From assembly GCF_000482325.1 (NCBI RefSeq), contig NZ_KI535295.1, positions 1,419,999 to 1,483,998 on the forward strand: a DNA stretch of 64,000 bases. The letters run 5' to 3'. Origin of the DNA: Bacillus sp. UNC438CL73TsuS30. GTDB taxonomy: Bacteria; Bacillota; Bacilli; Bacillales; Cytobacillaceae. Shown one piece after another: positions 8,782 through 17,848 of the stretch (positions are counted from its first letter, which is position 1; each line of letters starts with the position of its first letter). The translations under genes and the position numbers were made by a program. The notes under the pieces were generated by a model that was not told where the DNA came from, did no database searches, and was given only the letters and a program-made list of their open reading frames with translations.

Positions 8782-8796
8782 ATTGTAATTTACAAT
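8782..8796. promoter_or_regulatory. Palindromic operator candidate for the PadR gene
   Basis: ATTGTAA-T-TTACAAT is a perfect 15-bp palindrome 22 bp before the PadR start codon. PadR proteins commonly repress their own operon through such sites, so this is the likely autoregulatory operator. Confidence 0.55.
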
Positions 8797-8817
8797 TAGT
8801 TACAGGAGGTGGAAAAA

Positions 8818-9168
8818 TTGGAAGTAAATAAAGAGGTTTTAAAAGGTCACATTGATACGTTAATCCTCTCGTTATTACATAACAGAGATATGTATGGTTA
8901 TGAGTTAGCAAAATTCGTTCGAAAAAAAAGTGATGAACAGTTCGATTTAAAAGAAGGTACACTTTATTTGTCATTAAAGCGATTAGAAAAAAACAAGTGG
9001 ATCTCTTCCTACTGGGGTGATGAACAAGGACCAGGAGGAAGAAGAAAATATTATAAATTAACACCTTTAGGCAAAGAGGGCTTTAAAGAAAAATGTGAGG
9101 AATGGCGATTTGTAAAAAAAATAATCGATATGTTTTTGGAAGGGGGAGAAAAGTATGAAAAAAATTGA
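8818..9168 (+). CDS. PadR-family transcriptional regulator
   Basis: A winged-helix PadR protein of 116 residues. Motifs seen: LILSLLHNRDMYGYELAKFV (helices 1-2), EGTLYLSLKRLEKNKWI (recognition helix) and GGRRKYYKLTPLG (wing). The TTG at 8818 is chosen as start because AGGAGG (8804-8809) is eight bases before it; the GTG at 8809 overlaps the ribosome binding site. Its last 14 bases overlap the next gene, so the two are translationally coupled. Confidence 0.9.
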   Translation: MEVNKEVLKGHIDTLILSLLHNRDMYGYELAKFVRKKSDEQFDLKEGTLYLSLKRLEKNKWISSYWGDEQGPGGRRKYYKLTPLGKEGFKEKCEEWRFVKKIIDMFLEGGEKYEKN

Positions 9169-9985
9169 AGCATTTGTAGATTCGGTTTATCACGGTGTAG
9201 GTGGTAACCAAAAGGAAATAAAAGAATTAAAGGCAGAAATGAAAAGTCATCTGCTGGAAGCTGTTCACGAGTTGAAATTAGAAGGAATGGCTGAACAAGA
9301 AGCAATTGATATTGCAATCGAACGTTTCGGCGGAGAAAAAGAGATTCGTTCAATTGTGGCTCAACTTTTTCAGGCACAAAAAACTTTTGCTAAATGGGTT
9401 CTTTTCTGTTCAATAGTGTTTCTTTTATTATCTTTATCAATTTTTGGTTTCGTTTGGCAATATGAAGAGCAACATTCACACGAACTATCTGTAATTGCTA
9501 CACAGATAGCTGACGAATTAAAGGGCAAAGATGAAGTTTCTCAAGAAATGAAAAAAGAAATAGCAAGATTGGTAGAGAGTACGGATTTTATTTCTCAGGT
9601 TAGCATTTATAATTCAAAAAATATAAGATCAGAAGGCAGGGACTGGGTTCAATTTAATACCGAATTAATGAAGCCAGACTATAAATACCAAAGAATAGTT
9701 TGGACTCCTGAATGGCTCGCTGCCGACTTATTCCCTTATGGAAACGGAGACGAACAGTGGTATGTTGAAATGCAACATAGAAGTTTTGATTCTTTGGCAG
9801 GTTATGTTTTATTAGGTGGAGTAGCTATCTATTGGACATTATTCACCATTTGGGCAACAATCAATGCTTATCATCATAGACGATTAAATATTGGCTGGAT
9901 TATTGCATTTGCTTTATTCAATGTTATTGGTTACCTGGCTTATTTTTTATTAGGAAATAGGGTTCAATCTAAAACAATTAGTTGA
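9155..9985 (+). CDS. PadR-linked HAAS/permease-prefix membrane protein
   Basis: 276 residues. The N-terminal ~75 residues form the alpha-helical HAAS-like (permease prefix, DUF1700-type) domain: ELKAEMKSHLLEAVHELKLE and EAIDIAIERFGGEKEI. Three membrane segments follow, near residues 80-100, 215-235 and 245-265, with an extracytoplasmic region between the first two. Such proteins are regularly encoded next to PadR and probably partner with it; the biochemical role is unknown. SD GGGGAG is seven bases upstream. Confidence 0.8.
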   Translation: MKKIEAFVDSVYHGVGGNQKEIKELKAEMKSHLLEAVHELKLEGMAEQEAIDIAIERFGGEKEIRSIVAQLFQAQKTFAKWVLFCSIVFLLLSLSIFGFVWQYEEQHSHELSVIATQIADELKGKDEVSQEMKKEIARLVESTDFISQVSIYNSKNIRSEGRDWVQFNTELMKPDYKYQRIVWTPEWLAADLFPYGNGDEQWYVEMQHRSFDSLAGYVLLGGVAIYWTLFTIWATINAYHHRRLNIGWIIAFALFNVIGYLAYFLLGNRVQSKTIS

Positions 9986-9991
9986 TTTCTT

Positions 9992-10082
9992 CTTGAACTA
10001 ATTGGTGCAAGAGTTGTAGATCAAGCTGTCATTAAGGCAGCTTTTTTTATTTCACTAAATGGGCAGGTTCAATAAGAAGTGC
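9992..10082 (+). repeat. Dispersed repeat, near-complete copy
   Basis: CTTGAACTAATTGGTGCAAG, central hairpin CAAGCTGTCATTAAGGCAG plus T-run, right arm CACTAAATGGGCAGGTTCA. The outermost left arm is missing. Confidence 0.7.
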
Positions 10083-10142
10083 TTTTATATGATGTCGCAG
10101 CACACACTTAAAAAATTGTAAAACTTTCAACAAAATAGAAAT

Positions 10143-10172
10143 CGGAAACCAAAAATGGTTTCTGTTTATTTA
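10143..10172 (+). terminator. Terminator-like hairpin
   Basis: CGGAAACC / GGTTTCTG stem around AAAAAT, then TTTATTTATTTT. It lies between the repeat and the ECF sigma operon. Confidence 0.6.
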
Positions 10173-10231
10173 TTTTGAACTTAGGAGTTTAATTGCATGA
10201 TATGCTTTTCTTGGAAAATACTTAAACTTTT

Positions 10232-10260
10232 TGAAACTTTTCTTGTTTATAGATTCCACT
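10232..10260 (+). promoter_or_regulatory. ECF-type -35 candidate before the sigma gene
   Basis: TGAAACTTTT (10232-10241) matches the TGAAAC -35 element recognised by many Bacillus ECF sigma factors, 50 bp before the sigma start codon. No clear CGTC-type -10 is seen, so autoregulation is only suggested. Confidence 0.3.
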
Positions 10261-10284
10261 AATTAGTAAAGGGGGTCAAATAAG

Positions 10285-10824
10285 ATGGAAATCGAAAGCC
10301 ACCGGCTAGTTAAAAAAGCAATCAAAGGTAATAAAAGCGCCTTTGAAAAGTTAGTTCAACAACATTATGAAAGAATCTACCGTACTGCCTATCTTTATGT
10401 ACATAACGAAGAAGATGCGTTGGATGTTGTCCAAGAAGCAACCTATCAGGCCTTTACATCTATCCATTCATTAAAAAATCCGGAGTATTTTATGACCTGG
10501 CTCACTAGGATTGTTATACGCTGTTCGGGACATGTCCTAAAGAGAAAAAGCAATGTTGTTCCTTTAAGTGATGAGATATTGTCAAACCTGCCGGGCCAGG
10601 TAAATCCAAGCATTGAAGAATCATTACAGCTGCTAAATGCAATTCAGCAGCTGAGAGAGAATTACCGTACTGTGATCATCTTATTTTACTATTATGATTA
10701 CTCGATAAAAGCGATTAGCACTGTCATGGAAATTCCAGAGAGTACTGTAAAAACTTATTTAAGCAGAGGCAAAGCGGAGTTAAAAAAATCCTATAAAAAT
10801 GAGGAGGACAAATACCATGGATAA
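10285..10824 (+). CDS. ECF RNA polymerase sigma factor
   Basis: A 179-residue sigma-70 family protein with only regions 2 and 4. Region 2 has [20 protein letters not shown] and [12 protein letters not shown]. Region 4 (residues ~120-170) has the [26 protein letters not shown] follows AAAGGGGGTC. It overlaps the next gene by eight bases (ATGGATAA), the usual arrangement of a sigma factor with its membrane anti-sigma factor. Confidence 0.92.
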   Translation: MEIESHRLVKKAIKGNKSAFEKLVQQHYERIYRTAYLYVHNEEDALDVVQEATYQAFTSIHSLKNPEYFMTWLTRIVIRCSGHVLKRKSNVVPLSDEILSNLPGQVNPSIEESLQLLNAIQQLRENYRTVIILFYYYDYSIKAISTVMEIPESTVKTYLSRGKAELKKSYKNEEDKYHG

Positions 10825-12229
10825 CAAGGAATTCAAAACAGCAATAGAGCAAATACCTGTGCCCAAAGAAAAAGTATTTAGCGCCATTTCCAAAGGGATA
10901 AACAAGGAAGGCAGTAGGGGAAAGGCAAAGAAAAAGAAGGTTCTTGCAGGTGTGGCGACTGCTGCTGCTCTTCTTGGAATCACCGTTGCCTCAGGATTTG
11001 TTAATCCTACAATGAATAAAGTATTGGCTAATACCCCTTTAATAGGCGGGATTTTTCAAGAATTCAATGATGAAACAGGTGTGGAATTGGCTCAACGGGA
11101 TGCAGTTACAGAATTAAATCAATCAATTACAAAAAATGGGGTAACTGTAAAACTGACCAGCGCTTACTTTGATGGCAATGTGGTATCAATTACAGGATTT
11201 GTAGATGAAGATGTTGAAAGGGGGCAAAACGAAAAAGGGGAAGTAAGCTTTGATATGAACTTCGAACACAATAAAGGGGATAATGATCCTTGGTTAAGCG
11301 GATCAAGAGGAATTAAGAAAGTGGAAAATGGATATAACTTTCAATGGAAAATGGAATATCCATATAAATCATTTAAGGAAAATTTTACTCTCCCTATTAC
11401 TATTCATAATATCAACGGGATAAAAGGCGAATGGAATTTTGATATCCCAATTCAACAGGAAAAAAACAGTACACTTGCTATTAACCAGGAGCAAGGATAT
11501 CCGGAAGATGAGTTAAAAATCCGTATTAAAGAGATACTTACTGCAAAAGCATCATCTTCGCTTATTTATGAGACCGTGGAGAAATACAAGGGTGATGATA
11601 TTTATATACAAAAAGCTGTAGATAATAGAGGAAAAGTGTATAGGTTTGAAAACCCAACATTGCTCGAGGAATCAAAACAAGAAGATGGATATCATAGTAC
11701 CATGAGAAGAGAAATGACCAAGGTCAATTCAGATATTACTTCACTTACCATTTATCCTCAGTTATCTACAGCAGATCCCAAAGTACAACAGCTTATGAAT
11801 ATTAAATCTTTCACCTTAAAAAGCACACGGTTCAATTTAGGCCTGCAGGTAAATGATGTTATTCAAAAAGGTGGGAAATTGGTAATAGATTATCAACTTA
11901 AAGGGCTTCCGAAGAATTTGATTAAGGGTAAACTTGAAACAATTAATCATAATTTGAAATACCTTTTCTGGTTGGTTGATAAGGAATATTTAACTGAGAT
12001 TGACCCGGAAAATCCATGGCCTCCTAAAAACCACGGTATTCCATTTAATAAAGTAAAAATGATTGATAAGGAAACAGCACACTTCCAATCTACTTTTGAC
12101 TTAAATGGAGAAGAAAGGATTGAGAATTTTAAGCTGGAAAATACAATGTTGCTATTTGATTTTTCAAGCTTTGTCCCAACTACGAAATTAAAACCATTTA
12201 CTGTTGAACTTCCAGTGGGGAATGAATAA
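10817..12229 (+). CDS. DUF4179-type membrane anti-sigma factor
   Basis: 470 residues: a short cytoplasmic N-terminus, one membrane segment ([20 protein letters not shown], about residues 42-62) and a large extracytoplasmic region starting with a DUF4179-like segment ([19 protein letters not shown]) and ending in beta-rich DUF5643-like sequence. I start at the ATG at 10817, with GAGGAGG 10 bases upstream inside the sigma gene; the ATG at 10799 lacks a site. It probably holds the ECF factor at the membrane until an envelope signal arrives. That role follows from gene order and topology. Confidence 0.82.
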   Translation: MDNKEFKTAIEQIPVPKEKVFSAISKGINKEGSRGKAKKKKVLAGVATAAALLGITVASGFVNPTMNKVLANTPLIGGIFQEFNDETGVELAQRDAVTELNQSITKNGVTVKLTSAYFDGNVVSITGFVDEDVERGQNEKGEVSFDMNFEHNKGDNDPWLSGSRGIKKVENGYNFQWKMEYPYKSFKENFTLPITIHNINGIKGEWNFDIPIQQEKNSTLAINQEQGYPEDELKIRIKEILTAKASSSLIYETVEKYKGDDIYIQKAVDNRGKVYRFENPTLLEESKQEDGYHSTMRREMTKVNSDITSLTIYPQLSTADPKVQQLMNIKSFTLKSTRFNLGLQVNDVIQKGGKLVIDYQLKGLPKNLIKGKLETINHNLKYLFWLVDKEYLTEIDPENPWPPKNHGIPFNKVKMIDKETAHFQSTFDLNGEERIENFKLENTMLLFDFSSFVPTTKLKPFTVELPVGNE

Positions 12230-12310
12230 GCAATTAAAGTAGCTCATTTTAGGGACCAGATAGTTGACGAGTGGGATTCTACTAGTGCAGTGAATAATTA
12301 GTAATATCGG

Positions 12311-12346
12311 GGCGATGACTTATGTAAGTCACCGTCTTTTTTTATT
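12311..12346 (+). terminator. Rho-independent terminator of the sigma operon
   Basis: Stem around ATGT with arms GATGACTT and AAGTCACCGTC, followed by TTTTTTT. Confidence 0.7.
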
Positions 12347-12354
12347 AGTTAGAA

Positions 12355-12464
12355 GTTTGTAAAATATTGCACTTAAACTATAGGGTGCAAGAGTTAAAGA
12401 TGGAGATCGCTGTGGCGATCTTTTTGCTTGTTATGCTAACGGGGCAGGGAGTTGAAGAAAAAGG
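12355..12464 (+). repeat. Dispersed repeat, complete copy
   Basis: Left arm GTTTGTAAAATATTGCACTT and CTATAGGGTGCAAGAGTT; central hairpin GATCGCTGTGGCGATC followed by TTTTT; right arm GCTAACGGGGCAGGGAGTTG. Confidence 0.85.
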
Positions 12465-12515
12465 TATGTTATACTTGAATTGCTAAAAATTTACACTTTT
12501 ATAAGGGGTGCGTTG

Positions 12516-13235
12516 ATGGGGGACATTTCTATTTTACTTGCATTCGGTGCAGGTGCATTAGCTTATATATCACCTTGTGTATTTCCTCTTTATCCTGCAT
12601 TTTTATCCTATATTACAGGAATGCGTGTAGCAGAGTTACAAAGTGGTGAATTAAAAGGACAACGCAAAGCAATTTTTCATACACTTTTCTTTTTGTTTGG
12701 ATTTTCAATAATTTATTTAGTGCTCGGATTCGGAACAACAGGAAGTGCGACTTTATTAGGGACTTGGTATTTTCAATATGGAGATTTAATTCGACAAATT
12801 GGTGCTATTTTAATGGTGGTTTTTGGATTGATTACTATTGGGTTACTCCAACCAAAGTTTTTGATGAAGGAACATAAACTACACATTCAAAATAAACCAG
12901 CTGGTTATTTAGGTTCAGTGGTAATCGGATTAGCTTTTGCAGTAGGGTGGACACCTTGTATGGGTCCAATTTTAGCAGCTACATTAGCACTTGTAGGTGC
13001 AAATCCATCACAGGGTCTATGGTATATGACAGCTTATGTGTTAGGTTTTAGTATTCCGTTTCTTTTAATGGCATTTTTCATTACTAAATTTTCGTGGTTA
13101 AAAAAATACAGCAGCACTGTAATGAAAATTGGCGGGGTAATTATGATAGTTATGGGAATTATTTTGTATTTTGACAAATTAACACTTATCAATTCATTAT
13201 TACAACCGATATTCGGAGATTTTCAAGGATTCTAG
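12516..13235 (+). CDS. ccdA: CcdA-type thiol-disulfide transporter (cytochrome c biogenesis)
   Basis: 239 residues with six predicted membrane segments and the two conserved cysteine motifs of CcdA: ISPCVFPLYPAFLSYI near residue 20 and GWTPCMGPILA near residue 145. These carry electrons from cytoplasmic thioredoxin across the membrane to extracytoplasmic thiol partners such as ResA or StoA. The ATG at 12516 has AAGGGG upstream and is preferred over the open frame from 12480. It stands alone between two repeats, not next to res or stoA genes, so it may be a second copy; the partner is unknown. Confidence 0.92.
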   Translation: MGDISILLAFGAGALAYISPCVFPLYPAFLSYITGMRVAELQSGELKGQRKAIFHTLFFLFGFSIIYLVLGFGTTGSATLLGTWYFQYGDLIRQIGAILMVVFGLITIGLLQPKFLMKEHKLHIQNKPAGYLGSVVIGLAFAVGWTPCMGPILAATLALVGANPSQGLWYMTAYVLGFSIPFLLMAFFITKFSWLKKYSSTVMKIGGVIMIVMGIILYFDKLTLINSLLQPIFGDFQGF

Positions 13236-13255
13236 TTAATTACATAAAGAGGCAG

Positions 13256-13360
13256 GTTTGTGAAGGATTACACTTAAGCTAACGGGTGCAAGAGTTAAAT
13301 AAGGTTGGGCTGCTGCGGCAGCCTTTTTTGCTTGTTCCACTAACTGGCAGTTTAGCTCAA
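13256..13360 (+). repeat. Dispersed repeat, complete copy
   Basis: Left arm GTTTGTGAAGGATTACACTT and GCTAACGGGTGCAAGAGTT; hairpin GGCTGCTGCGGCAGCC followed by TTTTTT; right arm ACTAACTGGCAGTTTAGC. Confidence 0.88.
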
Positions 13361-13365
13361 GGAGG

Positions 13366-13464
13366 GTTTTGGTCCTCATTAGGAGAAATATGTTACGACA
13401 TATGGGATACGCCTCTTTAATGCAAGACTTTGGGCTTTACCTCTATCAAAATAAAACAGAGTAA
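13366..13464 (+). pseudogene. 3' fragment of an unknown gene joined to a repeat arm
   Basis: Directly after the repeat's right arm one frame reads VLVLIRRNMLRHMGYASLMQ, then DFGLYLYQNKTE and a TAA. It looks like the C-terminal end of a real protein with the rest gone. The family is not recognised. Confidence 0.35.
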
Positions 13465-13548
13465 CTCAGTATAATTAAACAAGATAATATATTTATAAAG
13501 GATTTATATTATAATTGTTCTGAATATTATAAAACATGGAGGTGAATT

Positions 13549-13968
13549 ATGAAAATTTCTAAGGAGTGGGTTCCAGCAGATAGTGATTATATTAGAAAAA
13601 AGGTAATTGAATATAACCTTTCGATACTACCTGATGAATTAAAACAATCATCAATAAATGTTTGCGATATACTTAGAAATGATGATGGAAAAATAGTTGG
13701 GGGGATTACTGGAAGGATATTCTGGTACCATTTACATATAGATTATCTATGGGTCGATAATTAATTAAGAGGTAAAGGTTATGGTAAAGAGTTATTAAAT
13801 CATATTGAAAAAATGGCAAGAGAAAATAATTGCAGACTAATACTATTAGATTCTTTTAGCTTCCAGGCACCAGACTTCTATCAAAAGTTGGGATTTAAGG
13901 TCGTTGGGATAGTAGAAGATCACCCAAAAGGATATAAACTGTATTATTTAGAAAAGAAATTGTTTTAA
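13549..13968 (+). pseudogene. GNAT acetyltransferase interrupted by one TAA
   Basis: ATG follows CATGGAGGTG. The frame encodes a small GNAT N-acetyltransferase but stops at TAA 13762-13764 after YLWVDN. It then resumes in the same frame with LRGKGYGKELLNHIEKMARE, the acetyl-CoA-binding motif A (R-G-x-G-x-G), and DFYQKLGFKVVG to a TAA at 13966. One changed codon has disabled an otherwise complete 139-codon gene. Confidence 0.82.
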
Positions 13969-14041
13969 CAGCTATAAACATTAATTTTATTAAGAAATTT
14001 ATTCAACGAGTGCGTTAGTTCTATAAGAAGTATTAAAAAAA

Positions 14042-14088
14042 CAGCCTGTATCAATGTTTACTTGGTAATCAATGATACAGGCTTTTAT
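14042..14088 (+). terminator. Rho-independent terminator
   Basis: AGCCTGTATCA / TGATACAGGCT perfect stem with an ~18-nt loop, followed by TTTTATC; preceded by an A-run. Confidence 0.8.
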
Positions 14089-14169
14089 CTATCGGAATTT
14101 AATTGTCCTTATATATAAATTTATTCTCATACCAGTATTGTTGAGTTGTTAAACACAATTTCATTGCGA

Positions 14170-14240
14170 TTTAATGCGTGCAAGAGTTGATGATCCAGCT
14201 CCCATCAATGCAGCTTTTTATTATACTGATGGGAAAGGAT
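14170..14240 (+). repeat. Dispersed repeat, degenerate copy
   Basis: TTTAATGCGTGCAAGAGTTG, eroded hairpin TCCAGCTCCCATCAATGCAG with TTTTTA, and a right arm reduced to GATGGGAAAGG. Confidence 0.55.
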
Positions 14241-14433
14241 ACTGAAACAAGAAAGATGAAAATCAATTTTTATCTTATAAAGGTATTTGAGAAAAAGAGT
14301 AAACATAATTCCAGATTGTTGTAAAGAACGAAATAAGCTAAAAAAATCCCGACAGATAAACAGTCGGAATAATCAAGGAAAAGCATGTGTTGAGCAAGGC
14401 TTTCATTCTAATAGCCTATACGATTCCTGTCCA

Positions 14434-14775
14434 TTATAACTTTTTCACAAATTCAGATTTTAATTTCATAGCTCCAAAACCATCAATCTTACAATCAATA
14501 TCATGATCTCCGTCAACTAAACGGATATTTTTAACCTTTGTACCTACTTTTAAGACTGAAGAACTCCCTTTTACTTTAAGGTCTTTGATTATTGTTACAG
14601 TATCACCATCGGTTAAGATATTCCCATTTGCATCCTTGAAAATCCTGTTATCGTCATTATTTTCGGTTTTTGAATCTAAAGTCCACTCATAAGCACATTC
14701 TGGGCAAACATAAAGAACTCCATCTTCATAAGTATAGGTTGAATTACATTTTGGGCAATTTGGTAAAGTTGACAT
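14434..14775 (-). CDS. yjdM: Zinc-ribbon protein YjdM/PhnA
   Basis: 113 residues with an N-terminal zinc ribbon ([20 protein letters not shown], two C-x-x-C knuckles) and the C-terminal PhnA domain ([40 protein letters not shown]). Despite the old name PhnA, these proteins are not phosphonoacetate hydrolases; their role is unclear. The start at 14775 has GGAGG about ten bases upstream. The gene upstream, also on minus, is YtzI-like. Confidence 0.9.
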   Translation of the reverse strand: MSTLPNCPKCNSTYTYEDGVLYVCPECAYEWTLDSKTENNDDNRIFKDANGNILTDGDTVTIIKDLKVKGSSSVLKVGTKVKNIRLVDGDHDIDCKIDGFGAMKLKSEFVKKL

Positions 14776-14796
14776 AATTGCATATCCTCCGTCCAT

Positions 14797-14967
14797 TTAA
14801 TCCTTTTTATTACTAATTATTATCTTTCTATCTTCACTTATATTTGGATTGTTTTCCAAGGGGTCTACCGTATGCTTGTAGGTATATGCTTTGGAAGTTG
14901 TTATAACACTTAAGAATAGCACAATGAAAACAATCAAAACCCCGACAATAATAAAACTCATTATCAT
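14797..14967 (-). CDS. ytzI: YtzI-like small membrane protein
   Basis: A short protein with one membrane segment (SFIIVGVLIVFIVLFLSVIT) followed by the motif TTSKAYTYKHTVDPL, which I recognise from Bacillus YtzI. I start at ATG 14967, with a weak AGGTG six bases upstream; an open frame runs to 15036 but the extra residues are polar and lack a site. Function unknown. Confidence 0.65.
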   Translation of the reverse strand: MIMSFIIVGVLIVFIVLFLSVITTSKAYTYKHTVDPLENNPNISEDRKIIISNKKD

Positions 14968-15242
14968 TTTATTCACCTGACTTCTTTCATTATTAGCAAA
15001 ACGATTATTATAGCTGGTCATGTTGCACAGAAACACTTCACCATATAAACTACATATATATCTGATTATTTGAATATATAAATATGAATCTACACCTGAT
15101 TTTATATTAAGTCAAAGGTTTTTTAGATAAAGTGCTTTGAAGTTTATTCATACGATTTATACATTAACTTATAAATAACCACATCAACCCATTTTGAACG
15201 CTTAGAAAAAAGATATAAACTTTATTGAAATGTGGGGTAAGA

Positions 15243-15449
15243 ATGAGTATTGAAATGACGAAAGATGAAGTAATTAATTACGGTTTAAAAATTTTTGAAG
15301 AAATTGGAAAGTTAAGCCTTGATTTGGAATTTGGTACCTATATTTAAAATAACCAGCTATCTTTGAAATACACTTTAAAGAAGGAAGGAGAACCCGAGTA
15401 TAAAGTTACACTGATGCGTTTTTCCGAATTGAAATTAAAAGGAGCGTGA
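15243..15449 (+). pseudogene. Possible broken small gene
   Basis: An ATG at 15243 opens 34 codons (MTKDEVINYGLKIFEEIGKL) ending in TAA at 15345. A protein-like stretch in another frame (LSLKYTLKKEGEPEYKVTLM) then runs to a TGA at 15447. The two could be halves of one gene split by a frameshift. No family recognised. Confidence 0.3.
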
Positions 15450-15454
15450 ATCGT

Positions 15455-15582
15455 TCTATTGGTAACAGTGTTATCAAACCCTGTATAGCCCTTCTCACTC
15501 CACAACAAAAAGCCCTTACGTCGATGTGTACCCCCCACAGTGGACTTTCACCACCTAGATAGTTGCCATCCCTGGCACACTA
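15455..15582. other. Unexplained non-coding block
   Basis: GC-richer than its surroundings and with short paired motifs: CACAGTGGACTTTCACCACC, then GTTGCCATCCCTGGCAC (GCCA/TGGC). It seems to be neither coding nor a copy of the dispersed repeat. A minus-strand terminator follows it on the right, which would precede it for leftward transcription, so any transcript would more likely run rightward. Confidence 0.3.
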
Positions 15583-15584
15583 TA

Positions 15585-15611
15585 AAAAAGCGCCAAAAAT
15601 GACGCTTTCAA
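15585..15611 (-). terminator. Minus-strand terminator hairpin
   Basis: AAAGCG...CGCTTT stem; on the minus strand it is followed by TTTTTTATAG. Confidence 0.5.
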
Positions 15612-15712
15612 GGAAAGTGAAAAAAATAAGGTTGTGGTATGAACTGATAATTTATTTTATGTAAATAAGAAAATAAGGAAAGGGACAAGTGCGTACAATT
15701 AAATATTTTAAG

Positions 15713-15740
15713 ATATAAAAAAATCAGGAAACTCCTGACT
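15713..15740 (-). terminator. Terminator of the Spo0E-like gene
   Basis: TCAGGA-AAC-TCCTGA hairpin followed on the minus strand by TTTTTTTA, 14 bp after the stop codon of the Spo0E-like gene. Confidence 0.7.
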
Positions 15741-15753
15741 AAAACCTGCAAAT

Positions 15754-15945
15754 TCAGGAAGCAGTGTTTAATTCATTTTTATGAGAAAAATGTTTCATAT
15801 GTAAATTTAGTACGGTATCTAACTCTTGGCTGCATCTTAATGTCTCATAGCTATTAATACCTGTACCTTTAGCAAGGTCAATCATTTTCTTTTTTAATAA
15901 GTCAATTTGATTTAACAGTAGTGATTCACACGATTCTTTATTCAT
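15754..15945 (-). CDS. Spo0E-family aspartyl-phosphate phosphatase
   Basis: 63 residues forming the Spo0E-like helical hairpin: LLNQIDLLKKKMIDLAKG, then the signature CSQELDTVLNLH with the SQELD core. Family members dephosphorylate Spo0A-P or related response regulators and delay sporulation. Which regulator this one acts on is unknown. The ATG has TAGGAG about 12-17 bases upstream. Its presence marks an endospore former. Confidence 0.88.
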   Translation of the reverse strand: MNKESCESLLLNQIDLLKKKMIDLAKGTGINSYETLRCSQELDTVLNLHMKHFSHKNELNTAS

Positions 15946-16154
15946 AATGGGTACTTACTCCTAGTGAAAATTTACTTATAAAAATCACACGAAAGCAATT
16001 ATAAGGGGATTTTCTAAAAATAGAAATAGTTTCGACAAAAGTTGTCAGAAAACGACAATTGTAATGTCTCCTAAGAAAAAAAGAACATGAGGAAAATTTT
16101 ATGATATCGTTAAGTAGATTAATGATTAAATAAGGTATGAGGAGAATAATAATT

Positions 16155-16649
16155 ATGGAAAATACAGCATTAATAATTATTGACTTGCAAATAGGTGTTC
16201 AGCCTGAAAATGTTCCACTTTATAACTTAGCGAATGTATTAAATGGAGTAAATCAACGAATTCGTTTATATCAAGAAAACAACAATCCTATAATTTTTGT
16301 TCAACATAATGATACGGATCTAGTTCTTAATTCTCCAGAATGGAGACTATTTCCGGAACTAGATGCTAAAGATACAGATATCTATATCAACAAAACACAT
16401 GCAAACTCATTTTACAACACTGAGTTGAATGAGCAACTAAGGAAATTAAATATTAATAAACTTGAAATTTGTGGCGCACAAACTGAATATTGTGTAGATA
16501 CAACTATTAGAATGGCTCATGGATTAGGATATAAATTATTTATGAAAAAAGGTTTAACTACCACCCTTAACAGTGACCTTCTAGGAGCTAAAACAATCAT
16601 TGAGCATCATGAGAATCTCTGGAATAATAGATTTTTAACTTTTATATAG
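16155..16649 (+). CDS. Isochorismatase-family cysteine hydrolase
   Basis: 164 residues, near the usual length of this alpha/beta hydrolase family. The catalytic triad positions are visible: Asp in IIIDLQIGV, Lys in INKTHANSF, and Cys in CGAQTEYCVDTTIRMAHGLG. The ATG at 16155 is eleven bases after GAGGAG; an ATG at 16137 has no site. Relatives hydrolyse nicotinamide, isochorismate or carbamates, and the substrate cannot be told here. A terminator follows. Confidence 0.9.
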   Translation: MENTALIIIDLQIGVQPENVPLYNLANVLNGVNQRIRLYQENNNPIIFVQHNDTDLVLNSPEWRLFPELDAKDTDIYINKTHANSFYNTELNEQLRKLNINKLEICGAQTEYCVDTTIRMAHGLGYKLFMKKGLTTTLNSDLLGAKTIIEHHENLWNNRFLTFI

Positions 16650-16693
16650 AAAAGAATTGTTTTTATGAAAATGAGTAGTCCTTAACAAATTCC

Positions 16694-16731
16694 CTCCTCC
16701 AAGGTAGCTGTTGTTCTTGGGGGAGTTTTAC
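16694..16731 (+). terminator. Rho-independent terminator
   Basis: CTCCTCCAAG / CTTGGGGGAG stem followed by TTTTA, 45 bp after the isochorismatase-like gene. Confidence 0.75.
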
Positions 16732-16908
16732 TACACAAATTTGTACAGAAAATAAATATGTTCTACCAAGTGATAATGTTGAGGACTTAGATTGGGATTT
16801 AAGTTTTCGCTTGATTTTGCTAGATATTCTTTTAGTTGACCTGTCGATATTGTATCAAGTTTAACATCTTTGAAATATCGAATAAGTAATGTGGCTTGAA
16901 ATCGAAAC

Positions 16909-17012
16909 AGATTGTGAAGAAATGTACTTAGACTAACGGGTGCAAGGGTTACAAAAGCAAACTGTCATTATGGCAGCTTTTTTTATTGCACGAAAGGGGC
17001 AGGTTCAGTGCA
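16909..17012 (+). repeat. Dispersed repeat, complete copy
   Basis: Left arm AGATTGTGAAGAAATGTACT and GACTAACGGGTGCAAGGGTT; hairpin AACTGTCATTATGGCAG plus T-run; right arm CACGAAAGGGGCAGGTTCA. Confidence 0.88.
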
Positions 17013-17095
17013 ATAAAGTGTTTTATGATAAAATTTTAATAAAAAATACCAATGTTCAGAAATTTGAACACAAGAAAATTGGAGGTCTTTTCTTT

Positions 17096-17584
17096 ATGGA
17101 ACAATATCAGAAAGTATATGATGTCTTAAATAAAATGAATATTCCCTTTGAAGTCGTTGAACACCCTCCTGCTTTGACAACAGAAGAAGCAGACAGCTAT
17201 ATTGCCGGTAAAGAAGGTGTACGTACTAAAACACTTTTTCTCACCAATAAAAAGAAGACTGCTTACTATTTAGTAATTATGGATGATGCAAAGCGACTTG
17301 ATATGGAACACCTTGCGGAAATTCTTAATGAAAAACGTATAAGCTTTTGTTCACCCGAAAGATTGATGAACAAAATGGCATTACCTCCTGGAGTTGTTTC
17401 CATTTTTGGATTACTAAACAATGATGATCGTGATATAAAGGTCTACTTAGATAAAGAAATGCTTTCTGAAAAAGTTATGAGTTTTCACGTCAATGACAAC
17501 ACCAAGACTATTTTTATTGCTACAGAGGATATGTATAAATTTATAACAATAATAGATTATGAATACAATATTGTGGAACTTTAA
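17096..17584 (+). CDS. YbaK/ProX-type aminoacyl-tRNA deacylase
   Basis: 162 residues of the YbaK/EbsC fold: segments FEVVEHPPALTTEEADSYIA, GVRTKTLFLTNKKKTAYYLV and LPPGVVSIFGLLNN match the PrdX/ProXp subfamily that clears misacylated tRNA (typically Ala-tRNAPro or Cys-tRNAPro) in trans. The conserved lysine expected for the family is in the RTKTLFL segment. Start at 17096, nine bases after GGAGG. It sits alone behind a repeat. Confidence 0.88.
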   Translation: MEQYQKVYDVLNKMNIPFEVVEHPPALTTEEADSYIAGKEGVRTKTLFLTNKKKTAYYLVIMDDAKRLDMEHLAEILNEKRISFCSPERLMNKMALPPGVVSIFGLLNNDDRDIKVYLDKEMLSEKVMSFHVNDNTKTIFIATEDMYKFITIIDYEYNIVEL

Positions 17585-17810
17585 TAATAAGGTGCCAGTT
17601 CGGGGGAACTTCATGTGTTTCAATATGTTCAAATTTCATTAATTTAACTTTACCGGGAATCGGATAAGCTATTTCAGGGGAGAAATGTCAAATTAATAAT
17701 AGCGATTTTTTTATCATCGAATCGAAGAAGTGCGTCGGTTGGTAAAACGAGAGGTTTATTTGAAAAGACTTGGTGTACTTTTTAGGGATGCACGAGGAGA
17801 AAAAACAAGC

Positions 17811-17840
17811 ATAAGCGCAGCTTCAGATGCGCTTATCGAA
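17811..17840 (-). terminator. Minus-strand terminator
   Basis: ATAAGCGCA / TGCGCTTAT perfect 9-bp stem, loop of eight; followed on minus by a G/C step and TTTTTTC. It lies just after the stop of the minus-strand remnant at 17849. Confidence 0.7.
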
Positions 17841-17848
17841 GTAACAAA

